Of a stretch of DNA of 64,000 bases, positions 8,455 through 15,586 are shown one piece after another. The notes beneath the pieces are model-generated. The model did not search any database. It was given only the letters and a program-made list of their open reading frames with translations, and was not told the DNA's origin. The stretch spans positions 22,816 to 86,815 of the forward strand of contig CAMUFJ010000003.1 of assembly GCA_947088135.1 (NCBI GenBank), in the 5' to 3' direction. Source of the DNA: an uncultured Clostridia bacterium. GTDB taxonomy: Bacteria; Bacillota; Clostridia; Christensenellales; Borkfalkiaceae. How positions within the stretch are numbered: the stretch's first letter is position 1; each line of letters starts with the position of its first letter. A program made the position numbers and the translations under genes.

Positions 8455-9105
8455 ATGAACAACACGGCGTTCCGTAATTTGTCTTACGGCGTTTATATTT
8501 GTACTACTTGGGACGAGGGGCGTCCCGTCGGTTGCGTCGCCAACAGCGCGATGCAGGTCACTTCTGCACCCGCAGGCATTGCGGTGAGCATCAACCGTTT
8601 GAATTACACCAACGAATGCATTCGCAGATGCGGTTTTTTCGCCATTTGCGTCATGTCGGAGAAGAGCGATCCTAAGCTGATCGGTCGGTTCGGTTTTACC
8701 TCGGGCAGGGATACCGATAAGTTCGAGGGGTTTCCCTACACCGTGCGGAACAAGCTCCCCGTGCCGGACGACGGTTGCGCTTATTTCATATGCAAAGTAA
8801 CGGATATTTGGGAAACGCAGACGCATACGGTATTTTTCGGCGAGGTGACGGATGCGGACAACCTGAAATCGGAAACGCCTATGACGTACGCTTATTACCA
8901 TAAGGAGTTGAAGGGGAAAACGGCGAAGAACGCGCCCACCTTCAACGAGTCCTCCGCGGAATCCGCGCCCGCTTCACAGCAGGCGAAATACGTTTGCACC
9001 GTCTGCGGGTACGAATACGACGGAGAAATCCCTTTCGAAGAACTTCCCGACGATTGGGTCTGCCCGCTCTGCGGCATGGGAAAAGAATATTTCGAAAAGA
9101 AGTGA
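8455..9105 (+). CDS. Flavin reductase-rubredoxin fusion (high-molecular-weight rubredoxin type)
   Basis: A 216-residue cytoplasmic electron carrier. Residues about 1-155 form a flavin reductase-like FMN-binding domain (LSYGVYICTTWDEGR, GCVANSAMQVTSAPAGIAVSI). A Ser/Ala-rich linker of about 20 residues leads to a C-terminal rubredoxin (about 178-216) with iron ligands in YVCTVCGYEYDG and DWVCPLCGMGK. In anaerobes such Hrb-type fusions pass electrons from NADH to flavodiiron proteins for oxygen or NO reduction. AAGGAGG precedes the ATG. The gene stands alone between two terminators. Confidence 0.93.
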   Translation: MNNTAFRNLSYGVYICTTWDEGRPVGCVANSAMQVTSAPAGIAVSINRLNYTNECIRRCGFFAICVMSEKSDPKLIGRFGFTSGRDTDKFEGFPYTVRNKLPVPDDGCAYFICKVTDIWETQTHTVFFGEVTDADNLKSETPMTYAYYHKELKGKTAKNAPTFNESSAESAPASQQAKYVCTVCGYEYDGEIPFEELPDDWVCPLCGMGKEYFEKK

Positions 9106-9121
9106 AATTGCAAAAGAAAAG

Positions 9122-9144
9122 CGCCGCGTTCCGCGGCGTTTTTT
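9122..9144 (+). terminator. Rho-independent terminator
   Basis: Perfect seven-pair stem CGCCGCG / CGCGGCG around TTC, followed by a run of six T, just after the flavin reductase-rubredoxin gene. Confidence 0.88.
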
Positions 9145-9168
9145 GTTGTGGCGGTATTCATTCTTTAT

Positions 9169-9210
9169 GGGATTCTCACGCGGGCGTTGCCCGCTGAGAA
9201 TGACGGGGGG
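9169..9210. repeat. Short palindromic intergenic element
   Basis: Outer arms ATTCTCA (9172-9178) and TGAGAAT (9195-9201) enclose CGGGC / GCCCG around GTT, flanked by GG and GACGGGGGG. The outline (GATTCT...GAATGACGG) resembles short dispersed palindromic repeats common in Clostridia genomes. Only one copy is seen here, so repeat status is inference. Confidence 0.4.
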
Positions 9211-9240
9211 ATAGTTTAAAAACATTTTTCCGCAAAACAC

Positions 9241-9297
9241 TTGACAACAGACCCAAAAAGCGGTATAATGCAAATACCATATACCCGTAAGGGGTAT
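9241..9297 (+). promoter_or_regulatory. csoR-copA promoter with CsoR-type operator
   Basis: TTGACA (9241-9246), 17 bases and TATAAT (9264-9269) form a near-perfect promoter. ATACCC-GTAAG-GGGTAT at 9281-9297 is a G/C-tract palindrome of the kind bound by CsoR copper repressors. A second dyad, GGTAT (9262-9266) and ATACC (9274-9278), straddles the -10 box. Repressor binding to either would block transcription. Confidence 0.8.
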
Positions 9298-9311
9298 AAT
9301 AGGAGTAACGC

Positions 9312-9596
9312 ATGGAAGAAGTAAAGGTAAAACGGCGCACGGAAGAGGAAAAAACGGCGATCGTCAATCGGCTCAAACGCATAACGGGGCAGATGAACGG
9401 CATCGTGCGCATGGTGGAAGAAGATCGCTATTGCGACGACGTGCTCATTCAGCTCTCCGCCGTGGATAAAGCGATCAAGGCGCTTGCCAATATGCTCCTC
9501 GACGCGCATATGCACACCTGTTTGGTGGAACACATCAAAGCGGGCAGGCTGGAAGCGGTGGACGAGATCGTAGATTTATTTAAGAGGTTTCAATGA
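9312..9596 (+). CDS. csoR: CsoR-family copper-sensing repressor
   Basis: A 94-residue all-helical repressor. The Cu(I) ligands of CsoR are all present: Cys41 (in RYCDDVL), His66 and Cys70 (in DAHMHTCLVE). The helix RLKRITGQMNGIVRMVEE is the DNA-binding region of the family. Copper binding is expected to release the operator and induce the operon. AGGAG lies seven bases before the ATG. The stop codon overlaps the copA start (ATGA). Confidence 0.93.
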   Translation: MEEVKVKRRTEEEKTAIVNRLKRITGQMNGIVRMVEEDRYCDDVLIQLSAVDKAIKALANMLLDAHMHTCLVEHIKAGRLEAVDEIVDLFKRFQ

Positions 9597-12016
9597 AAAA
9601 GAAGTTTTCGGTTACGGGCATGACCTGTTCGGCGTGCTCTTCGGGGATCGAGCGTTCGGTGAAGAAATTGGACGGCGTAAAATCCTGCGCGGTTTCCCTC
9701 ATGGGGGAATGCCTCGAAGCGGAGTTCGAGGAGGGGACGGAGGAAAAAATCCGCTCTGCCGTGCAGACGCTCGGTTACGGTATTTACGAATACGGCGAAG
9801 CGCCTCAAAAGCGGAAAGGGCTCACGCTCGGCTTGCGCTTTATTTTGTCGCTCATTCTCCTCATTCCCGAAATGTATCTTGCCATGGGACATATGATCTC
9901 TCATGCGATCGTGCCGCACGGGTGGCTCAATTACGGGTTTCAAATCGGGCTTACGCTCGCGGTTCTATGCATCAATTACCGCTTTTTCGTGAGCGGGGTG
10001 CGCGCGGTTTGCAAGCTCGTGCCCAATATGGATACCCTCGTATCGTTGGGTGCGGCGTGCTCCTTTGTTTACAGTTTGGTCATGGCGATCCTCGTGCCCG
10101 AAGAGCCGACCCTCTTTTTCGAGTCGGCGGCGATGATCGTCACCCTCGTCACGCTCGGCAAATTTTTGGAGGAGCGGAGCAAACGGCGCACGGGCAGAGA
10201 GGTGGAAAAGCTCATGTCGCTTGCCCCCTCCCTCGTTACGGTGGAGCGGGAGGGCAAGCCCGAAACGATCGCTCTTGCCGAGCTTGCAGCGGGGGATATT
10301 CTTATCGTAAAGCAAGGGGAATCGGTCGCGGCGGACGGAACGGTGGTCGAGGGGCACGCCTTTGTGGATAGCTCCGCGGTCACGGGGGAGAGCTTGCCTG
10401 TGGAGCGTACGGCGGGAGAAACCGTCACGAGCGCATCGCTCGTGAGGAGCGGTTATCTGAAAATCCGCGCCGAAAAGGTGGGGGAGGATACCCTGCTTTC
10501 GGGCATCGTGCGCATGGTAAAGAGCGCGGGGGCGAGCAAAGCGCCCGTGCAAAAGCTCGCGGATAAAATTTCGGCGGTTTTCGTGCCCGTCGTGCTCGGC
10601 ATCGCCCTTATCACCTTTATTGTTTGGCTTGTCGCCACGCACAGTGTGTTCAACGCATTCAATTACGGTCTGAGCGTTATGGTCATCTCCTGCCCCTGCG
10701 CGTTGGGGCTCGCTACGCCCGTTGCGGTCATGGCTTCTACGGGGCGGGGCGCTTCCATCGGCGTGCTCTTCAAAAATGCGGAGGCGTTGCAGCGCACGGC
10801 GGACGTGGGCACGGCGCTTCTCGACAAGACGGCGACGCTCACGGAGGGCGCGCCCAAGGTCGTGTATTACGAGGAGTATGAGGAGGAAGCGAAAAAAATC
10901 GCCTATGCGCTCGAAAGCAAACTCAACCACCCGCTCGCTTCCTGCATTGCGGACTACTGCGGAGAAGGGGCGGAGGCGGAGAGCGTCGAATATCTTACGG
11001 GGCAGGGCGCGAAGGGCACGGTGGGCGGAAAGGTTTACTATCTTGGCAACGAGAGGCTCTTGCAGGCAAAAAGCATTCTTTTCGTCGATCAGCTCGCGCT
11101 CTTCGAAAAGCTTTCCGCTGAGGGGAAGACGGTGCTGTTTTTGGCGGATGAAAAACGCGTGCTCGCCCTCTTCGCTCTTGCCGACACTTTAAAGGAGGGG
11201 AGCAGGGAGGCGGTTGCGGGGTTGTTCGCCATGCACGTCACCCCGTATATGCTCACGGGCGACAACGAAGCGGTCGCGCGTTATATCGCGGAGCAGGCGG
11301 GCATTCCTTACGAGGGGCTCGTCTGTGCGGAAATGTTGCCCGAAGATAAATTCGAGGCGGTGAAATCGCATCGGGAACGGGCGAAGGAACTGCCTAAACA
11401 CGTTAAGAAAGGGGTTGCCATGGTGGGGGACGGCATCAACGATTCTCCCGCGCTGAAAGAGGCGGACGTCGGCATAGCGATGGGGAACGGCACGGACGTT
11501 GCCATCGAGAGCGCGGACGCGGTGCTCGTGAGCGGGGATCTGCGCGCCCTGCCCCGCGCGTTGGGGCTTGCTCGGCACACAATGCGCATTATCAAGCAAA
11601 ATTTGTTTTGGGCGTTCTTTTATAACTGCGTGGGAATTCCGCTTGCGGCGGGTGCGCTCGCCTTTGCGGGAATTACTCTCAATCCCATGATTGCGGCGGG
11701 GGCGATGAGCCTTTCTTCCCTCTGCGTGGTGGGAAATGCTTTGAGATTGACCGGCTACGGACGGAAATCCGTAAAAAATAAAACAGTTCAGGAACAGGAG
11801 GAAGGTATGAAAAAGACTATTTCGGTAGAGGGCATGATGTGTATGCACTGCCAAAAGCACGTGGAGGACGCGCTTTCCGCAGTCGCGGGCGTGACCAAGG
11901 CAGAGGTGAATTTAAAGAAGAAGCGCGCCGTGGTAGAATGCGGGGAAACCGTTTCAAACGAAGCGCTCGAACAGGCGGTCAAGGAAGCGGGTTACGAAGC
12001 GAAAGTCGTGAAATAA
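9593..12016 (+). CDS. copA: Copper-exporting P1B ATPase CopA with a CopZ-like domain fused at the C-terminus
   Basis: An 807-residue membrane ATPase. An N-terminal heavy-metal domain (GMTCSACSSGIE, about 7-70) precedes eight expected membrane helices. The metal site SCPCALGLATP, the actuator motif VTGESLPVE, the SKLNHPLAS histidine-proline motif and GDGINDSPAL are all present, which fits Cu(I) export. Two oddities stand out. The phosphorylation motif reads DKTATLT (Asp411) instead of the almost invariant DKTGTLT. Residues 739-807 (MKKTISVEGMMCMHCQKH...) form a second metal-binding domain that looks like a whole CopZ chaperone fused in frame. The gene is translationally coupled to csoR. Confidence 0.93.
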   Translation: MKKKFSVTGMTCSACSSGIERSVKKLDGVKSCAVSLMGECLEAEFEEGTEEKIRSAVQTLGYGIYEYGEAPQKRKGLTLGLRFILSLILLIPEMYLAMGHMISHAIVPHGWLNYGFQIGLTLAVLCINYRFFVSGVRAVCKLVPNMDTLVSLGAACSFVYSLVMAILVPEEPTLFFESAAMIVTLVTLGKFLEERSKRRTGREVEKLMSLAPSLVTVEREGKPETIALAELAAGDILIVKQGESVAADGTVVEGHAFVDSSAVTGESLPVERTAGETVTSASLVRSGYLKIRAEKVGEDTLLSGIVRMVKSAGASKAPVQKLADKISAVFVPVVLGIALITFIVWLVATHSVFNAFNYGLSVMVISCPCALGLATPVAVMASTGRGASIGVLFKNAEALQRTADVGTALLDKTATLTEGAPKVVYYEEYEEEAKKIAYALESKLNHPLASCIADYCGEGAEAESVEYLTGQGAKGTVGGKVYYLGNERLLQAKSILFVDQLALFEKLSAEGKTVLFLADEKRVLALFALADTLKEGSREAVAGLFAMHVTPYMLTGDNEAVARYIAEQAGIPYEGLVCAEMLPEDKFEAVKSHRERAKELPKHVKKGVAMVGDGINDSPALKEADVGIAMGNGTDVAIESADAVLVSGDLRALPRALGLARHTMRIIKQNLFWAFFYNCVGIPLAAGALAFAGITLNPMIAAGAMSLSSLCVVGNALRLTGYGRKSVKNKTVQEQEEGMKKTISVEGMMCMHCQKHVEDALSAVAGVTKAEVNLKKKRAVVECGETVSNEALEQAVKEAGYEAKVVK
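11807..12016 (+). CDS. copZ: Possible separate CopZ translated from an internal start inside copA
   Basis: AGGAGG at 11796-11801 lies five bases before an in-frame ATG at 11807. From there the frame encodes 69 residues starting MKKTISVEGMMCMHCQKH, a complete heavy-metal-associated domain of the size and shape of the CopZ copper chaperone. The signal is as strong as the true gene starts in this window, so free CopZ may be made alongside the long CopA. No stop codon separates it from copA. Whether it is used is inference. Confidence 0.5.
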   Translation: MKKTISVEGMMCMHCQKHVEDALSAVAGVTKAEVNLKKKRAVVECGETVSNEALEQAVKEAGYEAKVVK

Positions 12017-12047
12017 TCGGCGATTTTAAAATATTTTTTTGAAATGA

Positions 12048-12076
12048 TTGACTAATATACGAACTTATTTTATAAT
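12048..12076 (+). promoter_or_regulatory. Promoter at the head of the AT-rich island
   Basis: TTGACT (12048-12053), 17 bases, TATAAT (12071-12076). The leader that follows can form a hairpin of GATT and GAAACA (12102-12113) against TGTTTC and AATC (12129-12138). The whole 12017-12226 stretch is much richer in A and T than its surroundings. Confidence 0.65.
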
Positions 12077-12226
12077 ATAACAAAACAAATAAAAGTTGTT
12101 TGATTATGAAACATTGTGCAAAAAAAATTGTTTCAATCACATTGGTAAGCTTTTCGATTAAGGGCTGGATGGCTAAATATTATGGTGAGCCCTTATCAAT
12201 TTATTATTTGGCTTAGGGGTATTGCT

Positions 12227-12397
12227 ATGTCCAACATTAAAATCATGCTTATGGGTATTGTCATCATGTTGCTTTCGGGTATATTTAGTATTCTGTCGGT
12301 TGGTGATACTTGGTCGGATGCGACAATCGTCGGACTGGTGTTTCTCGGAGTTGGGCTGATTGTGTTTTTGTTTGGCTTTTTCAAGAAAGAAAAATGA
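12227..12397 (+). CDS. Small two-helix membrane protein, function unknown
   Basis: A 56-residue protein starting MSNIKIMLMGIVIMLLSG, with two hydrophobic helices (about 5-22 and 32-50) and a basic tail FFKKEK. The frame extends 15 codons upstream to 12182, but AGGGGT nine bases before the ATG at 12227 and the sharp start of the membrane segment favour the later start. Base composition is clearly more AT-rich than in the neighbours, suggesting acquisition or insertion. It sits between the end of copA and a relic of a copZ-like end. I do not recognise the family. Confidence 0.5.
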   Translation: MSNIKIMLMGIVIMLLSGIFSILSVGDTWSDATIVGLVFLGVGLIVFLFGFFKKEK

Positions 12398-12398
12398 C

Positions 12399-12437
12399 GT
12401 AAAGGAAGCGGGCTACGAAGCAAAAGTTGTGAAATGA
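12399..12437 (+). pseudogene. Relic of the 3' end of a second copZ-like gene
   Basis: Thirteen codons, ending in TGA, encode VKEAGYEAKVVK, identical to the last 12 residues of copA (11978-12016), with several silent differences. It begins two bases after the stop of the small membrane gene and has no start of its own. It looks like the surviving end of a duplicated CopZ coding sequence. Confidence 0.6.
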
Positions 12438-12454
12438 TTTTGTACGGTACTTTC

Positions 12455-12505
12455 GCCGAAATTCGGCAAGTATCGGCAAAGCGTTTGTTTATGCGCAGTT
12501 GCGCA
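12455..12505 (+). promoter_or_regulatory. Two dyads upstream of the ArsR gene, candidate operators
   Basis: GCCGAAATTCGGC (12455-12467) is a 13-base palindrome about one centre base. TGCGCA-GT-TGCGCA (12492-12505), within a larger TTATGCGCA / TGCGCAAG outline, resembles operators of ArsR/SmtB metal repressors. No clear -35/-10 pair was found in this stretch. Confidence 0.4.
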
Positions 12506-12557
12506 AGTGATATCATCTATCTGCGGGGTGTCATAAAAATCCCGCAAGGAGGATATC

Positions 12558-12896
12558 ATGTCGGAAACATTATTACTCGATAAGCGCACGCAGGGAATGG
12601 TGGAGGGCTACGTTCCCGACGGGGAACTGCTCGGTTCTCTCGTGCGCTTTTTTTCTATTTTCTCGGACAGCACGCGCCTGCGTATTTTGTCCGCGCTCGC
12701 CATTTCCGAAATGTGCGTCACGGATATTTCCCGCGTGCTCGGAATCAACCAGACCACCGTTTCCCATCAGCTCCGCTTTTTAAAGGACGCGGGCATTGCC
12801 AAAGCCCAGCGGCACGGGAAAATCATCTTTTACTCGCTCTATAACGACCTTGTGAACGACGTCCTATTAAAGGGCGTGGAGTTTTTGGGGTATTGA
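12558..12896 (+). CDS. ArsR/SmtB-family winged-helix transcriptional regulator
   Basis: A 112-residue regulator with the ArsR fold: FSDSTRLRILSALAISEMCVTDISRVLGINQTTVSHQLRFLKDAG is the helix-turn-helix and HGKIIFYSL the wing. The alpha-3 metal site of classical ArsR (CVC) is reduced to a single Cys (EMCVTD), so the inducer cannot be predicted from it; a C-terminal metal site is not obvious either. AAGGAGG gives a clear start. The gene stands alone, since uvrC downstream has its own promoter. Its position next to copper genes suggests metal or redox sensing (inference). Confidence 0.88.
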   Translation: MSETLLLDKRTQGMVEGYVPDGELLGSLVRFFSIFSDSTRLRILSALAISEMCVTDISRVLGINQTTVSHQLRFLKDAGIAKAQRHGKIIFYSLYNDLVNDVLLKGVEFLGY

Positions 12897-12918
12897 GAAA
12901 AGAAGTTTGCGTATTCCC

Positions 12919-12947
12919 TTGAAAAAAGCCGAAAAAGCGTGTATAAT
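12919..12947 (+). promoter_or_regulatory. uvrC promoter giving a leaderless message
   Basis: TTGAAA (12919-12924), 17 bases, TATAAT (12942-12947). The ATG of uvrC at 12954 lies where transcription should begin, so the message probably starts at or within a base or two of its start codon. Confidence 0.75.
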
Positions 12948-12953
12948 AGTATT

Positions 12954-14771
12954 ATGGCGGAAAGCGTAATTCGGGAAAAACTCAAATTGCTTCCGGATCA
13001 GCCGGGCGTGTATATCATGTTCGACGCGGAGGGCACTGTCATTTACGTGGGAAAGGCGCGGGTGCTCAAAAACCGCGTAAGGCAGTATTTTCAAAATTCC
13101 CCCAAGCCCGCCAAGGTACAGGCTATGGTGGAGAGCATCGCCGATTTTGCTTACGTGGTAACGCCTTCCGAGGTGGACGCGCTCGCTCTCGAAAATACCT
13201 ATATCAAGAAGTACAAACCAAAATACAACATTCTTTTAAAAGACGATAAAACCTATCCCTATATCAAAGTCCATACGCGGGAAGACTTTCCGCACATCTC
13301 TGTTACAAGACGGCTGAAAAAGGACGGCAGGTATTTCGGGCCTTTTATGGGGGGCGTCAGTTGCAAGGATATCGTGGACGTGGCGGCGAAGGTTTACAAC
13401 ATCCGCACCTGCGTCACGGCAATTTCCGAAAAACCCAAAAAGCCTTGCCTCAACTACCATTTGGGGAGGTGCCTTGCCCCCTGCGCGGGGGAATGCGACA
13501 AGCAAGAGTATGCAAAGCGGGTGGAAAAAACGCTTTCGTTTTTATCGGGCAATTACGAGGAGGCGGAGAGCATTCTGCGTGAGCAAATGGCGCGGTTTGC
13601 CGAGGAAGAGGAGTTCGAGCTCGCGCTCGATTATCGCAATAAAATAGAAATGCTCTGCCGTTTGGGGCAGCGGCGCATTACGTCCATGCCTAAGGACGTA
13701 GACGCGGACATTTGGGCGATCGCCTCCAACGGGCTGTACGCCGTGGTGAGCGTGCTCGTGACGCGGGGCGGTATCATGCGCGGGAGCAGGAATTTCTCGC
13801 TCGACGCGGGCGCGGGCGAGCGGGGAGAGATGCTAATGAGCTTTCTTACGCAGTACTACGCTTCGCATGAGATCCCGCACGAGCTCATTGTGGGCGAGGA
13901 ACTCGACGACGAGCTTTTGCGCGTCTATTGCTTCCGCCGTACGGGGCGCAATCTTGCCGTTACCCGTCCCAAACTCGGCGTTAAGAAAGAGCTTTACGCA
14001 ATGGCGGGCAGGAACGCGGAGGAGTATCTCGAAAAGTCCGTTTCGGCGATCGAGCACAAAAACGACATGACGACGGGCGCGTGCGAACGGCTCAAAAACT
14101 TGCTTGCGCTCAAAAAATATCCCAAGCGCATGGAGTGCTACGATATTTCCAACATTTCGGGCGTAGATAAGGTCGGCTCGATGGTCGTGTTTACGGACGG
14201 CGAGGCGGACAAGACGCAGTACCGCAGATTCCGCATTAAAACGGTGGAGGGGGCGGACGACTTCGCCTCTTTGAAAGAGGTGCTCTTGCGGCGGCTCGGC
14301 AAGCTCGGTTCAGACGAGGAGGAACGTTTTCCCCGTCCTCAGCTCATCGTCATCGACGGCGGCAAGGGACAGCTCGGCGCGGTAAAGGAAATTTTCGACG
14401 AACTCGGGATCGACGATATCGACCTCATCTCTCTCGCCAAACGGGAGGAGGAAGTGTTTACGACGGCGAGCACGGAGAGCGTGCGCATCGACAGGCGGGA
14501 CTTTGCCCTCAAACTGTTACAGCGCATTCGCGACGAGGCGCACCGCTTCGCCATTACCTATTTTCGGAACTTGCACTCCAAACGCAGTCTTTCCTCTCTG
14601 CTCGAAGAGATCGGGGGGATCGGCGCGAAAAAGCGGGCGGCAATCATGGAGAAATTCGGCACGATCGACAAAGTGATGCAGGCAAGCGAACGGGAACTCG
14701 CTTCGGCGCAGGGGATCGGGAAAGAGCTCGCCGCTAAAATCAAAACTTATTTAGAAAATATTACATCATGA
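12954..14771 (+). CDS. uvrC: Excinuclease ABC subunit C
   Basis: A 605-residue nucleotide-excision repair nuclease. It has the N-terminal GIY-YIG domain (PGVYIMFDAEGTVIYVGKA), four cysteines in CVTAISEKPKKPCLNYHLGRC and APC, a UVR motif (about 195-230), the RNase H-like catalytic region (ECYDISNISG, VIDGGKGQ) and C-terminal helix-hairpin-helix repeats (IGGIGAKKRAAIMEKFG, AQGIGKELAAKI). A longer reading from 12939 would start inside the -10 box, so 12954 is preferred. There is no Shine-Dalgarno sequence. The stop overlaps the next gene by four bases, opening a five-gene operon. Confidence 0.97.
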   Translation: MAESVIREKLKLLPDQPGVYIMFDAEGTVIYVGKARVLKNRVRQYFQNSPKPAKVQAMVESIADFAYVVTPSEVDALALENTYIKKYKPKYNILLKDDKTYPYIKVHTREDFPHISVTRRLKKDGRYFGPFMGGVSCKDIVDVAAKVYNIRTCVTAISEKPKKPCLNYHLGRCLAPCAGECDKQEYAKRVEKTLSFLSGNYEEAESILREQMARFAEEEEFELALDYRNKIEMLCRLGQRRITSMPKDVDADIWAIASNGLYAVVSVLVTRGGIMRGSRNFSLDAGAGERGEMLMSFLTQYYASHEIPHELIVGEELDDELLRVYCFRRTGRNLAVTRPKLGVKKELYAMAGRNAEEYLEKSVSAIEHKNDMTTGACERLKNLLALKKYPKRMECYDISNISGVDKVGSMVVFTDGEADKTQYRRFRIKTVEGADDFASLKEVLLRRLGKLGSDEEERFPRPQLIVIDGGKGQLGAVKEIFDELGIDDIDLISLAKREEEVFTTASTESVRIDRRDFALKLLQRIRDEAHRFAITYFRNLHSKRSLSSLLEEIGGIGAKKRAAIMEKFGTIDKVMQASERELASAQGIGKELAAKIKTYLENITS

Positions 14772-15586
14772 AATACAACATTTTTTTATCCGACTTCGAC
14801 GGCACGCTCGTGCGCGGGGACGGAACGGTATCGGAAAAGAACAAACAGGCAATCGCGAAATACCGCGCTGCGGGCGGGGTGTTCGCCGTCGTCACGGGCA
14901 GGGCGCTCAGTTCTATTCTTCCCCGTTTGGAAGAATTGGGGCTCACGGACGGGATAGTCGTCGCCTTTCAGGGCGCGGTGATCGCGGACGCGGGGACAGG
15001 CAAGGTCATCAAGGCGGGCGGGTTCACGCAAGCGGGCGCGCTCCGCGCCATTCGCGCGCTCGAAGCGGAAAACCACCACATTCATATTTATACGACGGAT
15101 CGGTTTTATTGCAACCGCGACGACGAGCCTCTCAAAATTTACGAGCGGATCTGCGGGATCAAAGCGGAGGTGATCGAAAACGAACCGCTTTCCCGCAAGG
15201 CGGAACGGGAGGGGTTAAAAATCGTAAAGGTGCTCGCCATGGTGGCAAAAGAGGCGCGGGACGCTCTTGCCGAGAGGCTTAGAAAAGCGCTCGGGGAGGA
15301 GTATTACGTGACGCTTTCCGCCGACTATTTGGTGGAGATCATGCCCGCGGGGGAGAGCAAAGCGAACGCGGTGGAATTTTTGTCGGAACACTACGGCGTG
15401 CCGATCGGGGAAATTGCGGCGATCGGGGACAATTACAACGACTTGCCCATGATACTCCGCGCGGGCGGAAAATTCGCCGTTGAAAGCGGAGAAAACGAAC
15501 TGAAAAAATGCGCGACAGTCGTGCCTTCCTGCGAGGAGGACGGCGTGGCGTTCGCGCTCGAAATTGCGATGGGGGAAACACGATGA
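14768..15586 (+). CDS. Cof-type HAD-superfamily phosphatase
   Basis: A 272-residue soluble phosphatase. Motif I is LSDFDGTLVRGDGT with nucleophile Asp, and motif III/IV is IGDNYNDLPMI. The large C2-type cap between them places it in the Cof/YbiV group, whose members hydrolyse sugar phosphates or flavin and pyridoxal phosphates; the substrate here is unknown. It overlaps uvrC and hprK by four bases at each end, so its translation is coupled to both. Confidence 0.9.
   Translation: MKYNIFLSDFDGTLVRGDGTVSEKNKQAIAKYRAAGGVFAVVTGRALSSILPRLEELGLTDGIVVAFQGAVIADAGTGKVIKAGGFTQAGALRAIRALEAENHHIHIYTTDRFYCNRDDEPLKIYERICGIKAEVIENEPLSRKAEREGLKIVKVLAMVAKEARDALAERLRKALGEEYYVTLSADYLVEIMPAGESKANAVEFLSEHYGVPIGEIAAIGDNYNDLPMILRAGGKFAVESGENELKKCATVVPSCEEDGVAFALEIAMGETR

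Noticed and set aside
12107..12217. A 36-codon frame starting MKHCAKKIVSITLVSF in the AT-rich island
   Set aside because: No ribosome site precedes the ATG and it lies within the leader hairpin; evidence is too weak to call a gene.
12939..12953. A longer uvrC start at 12939
   Set aside because: It would begin inside the promoter -10 region, upstream of the expected transcript start.
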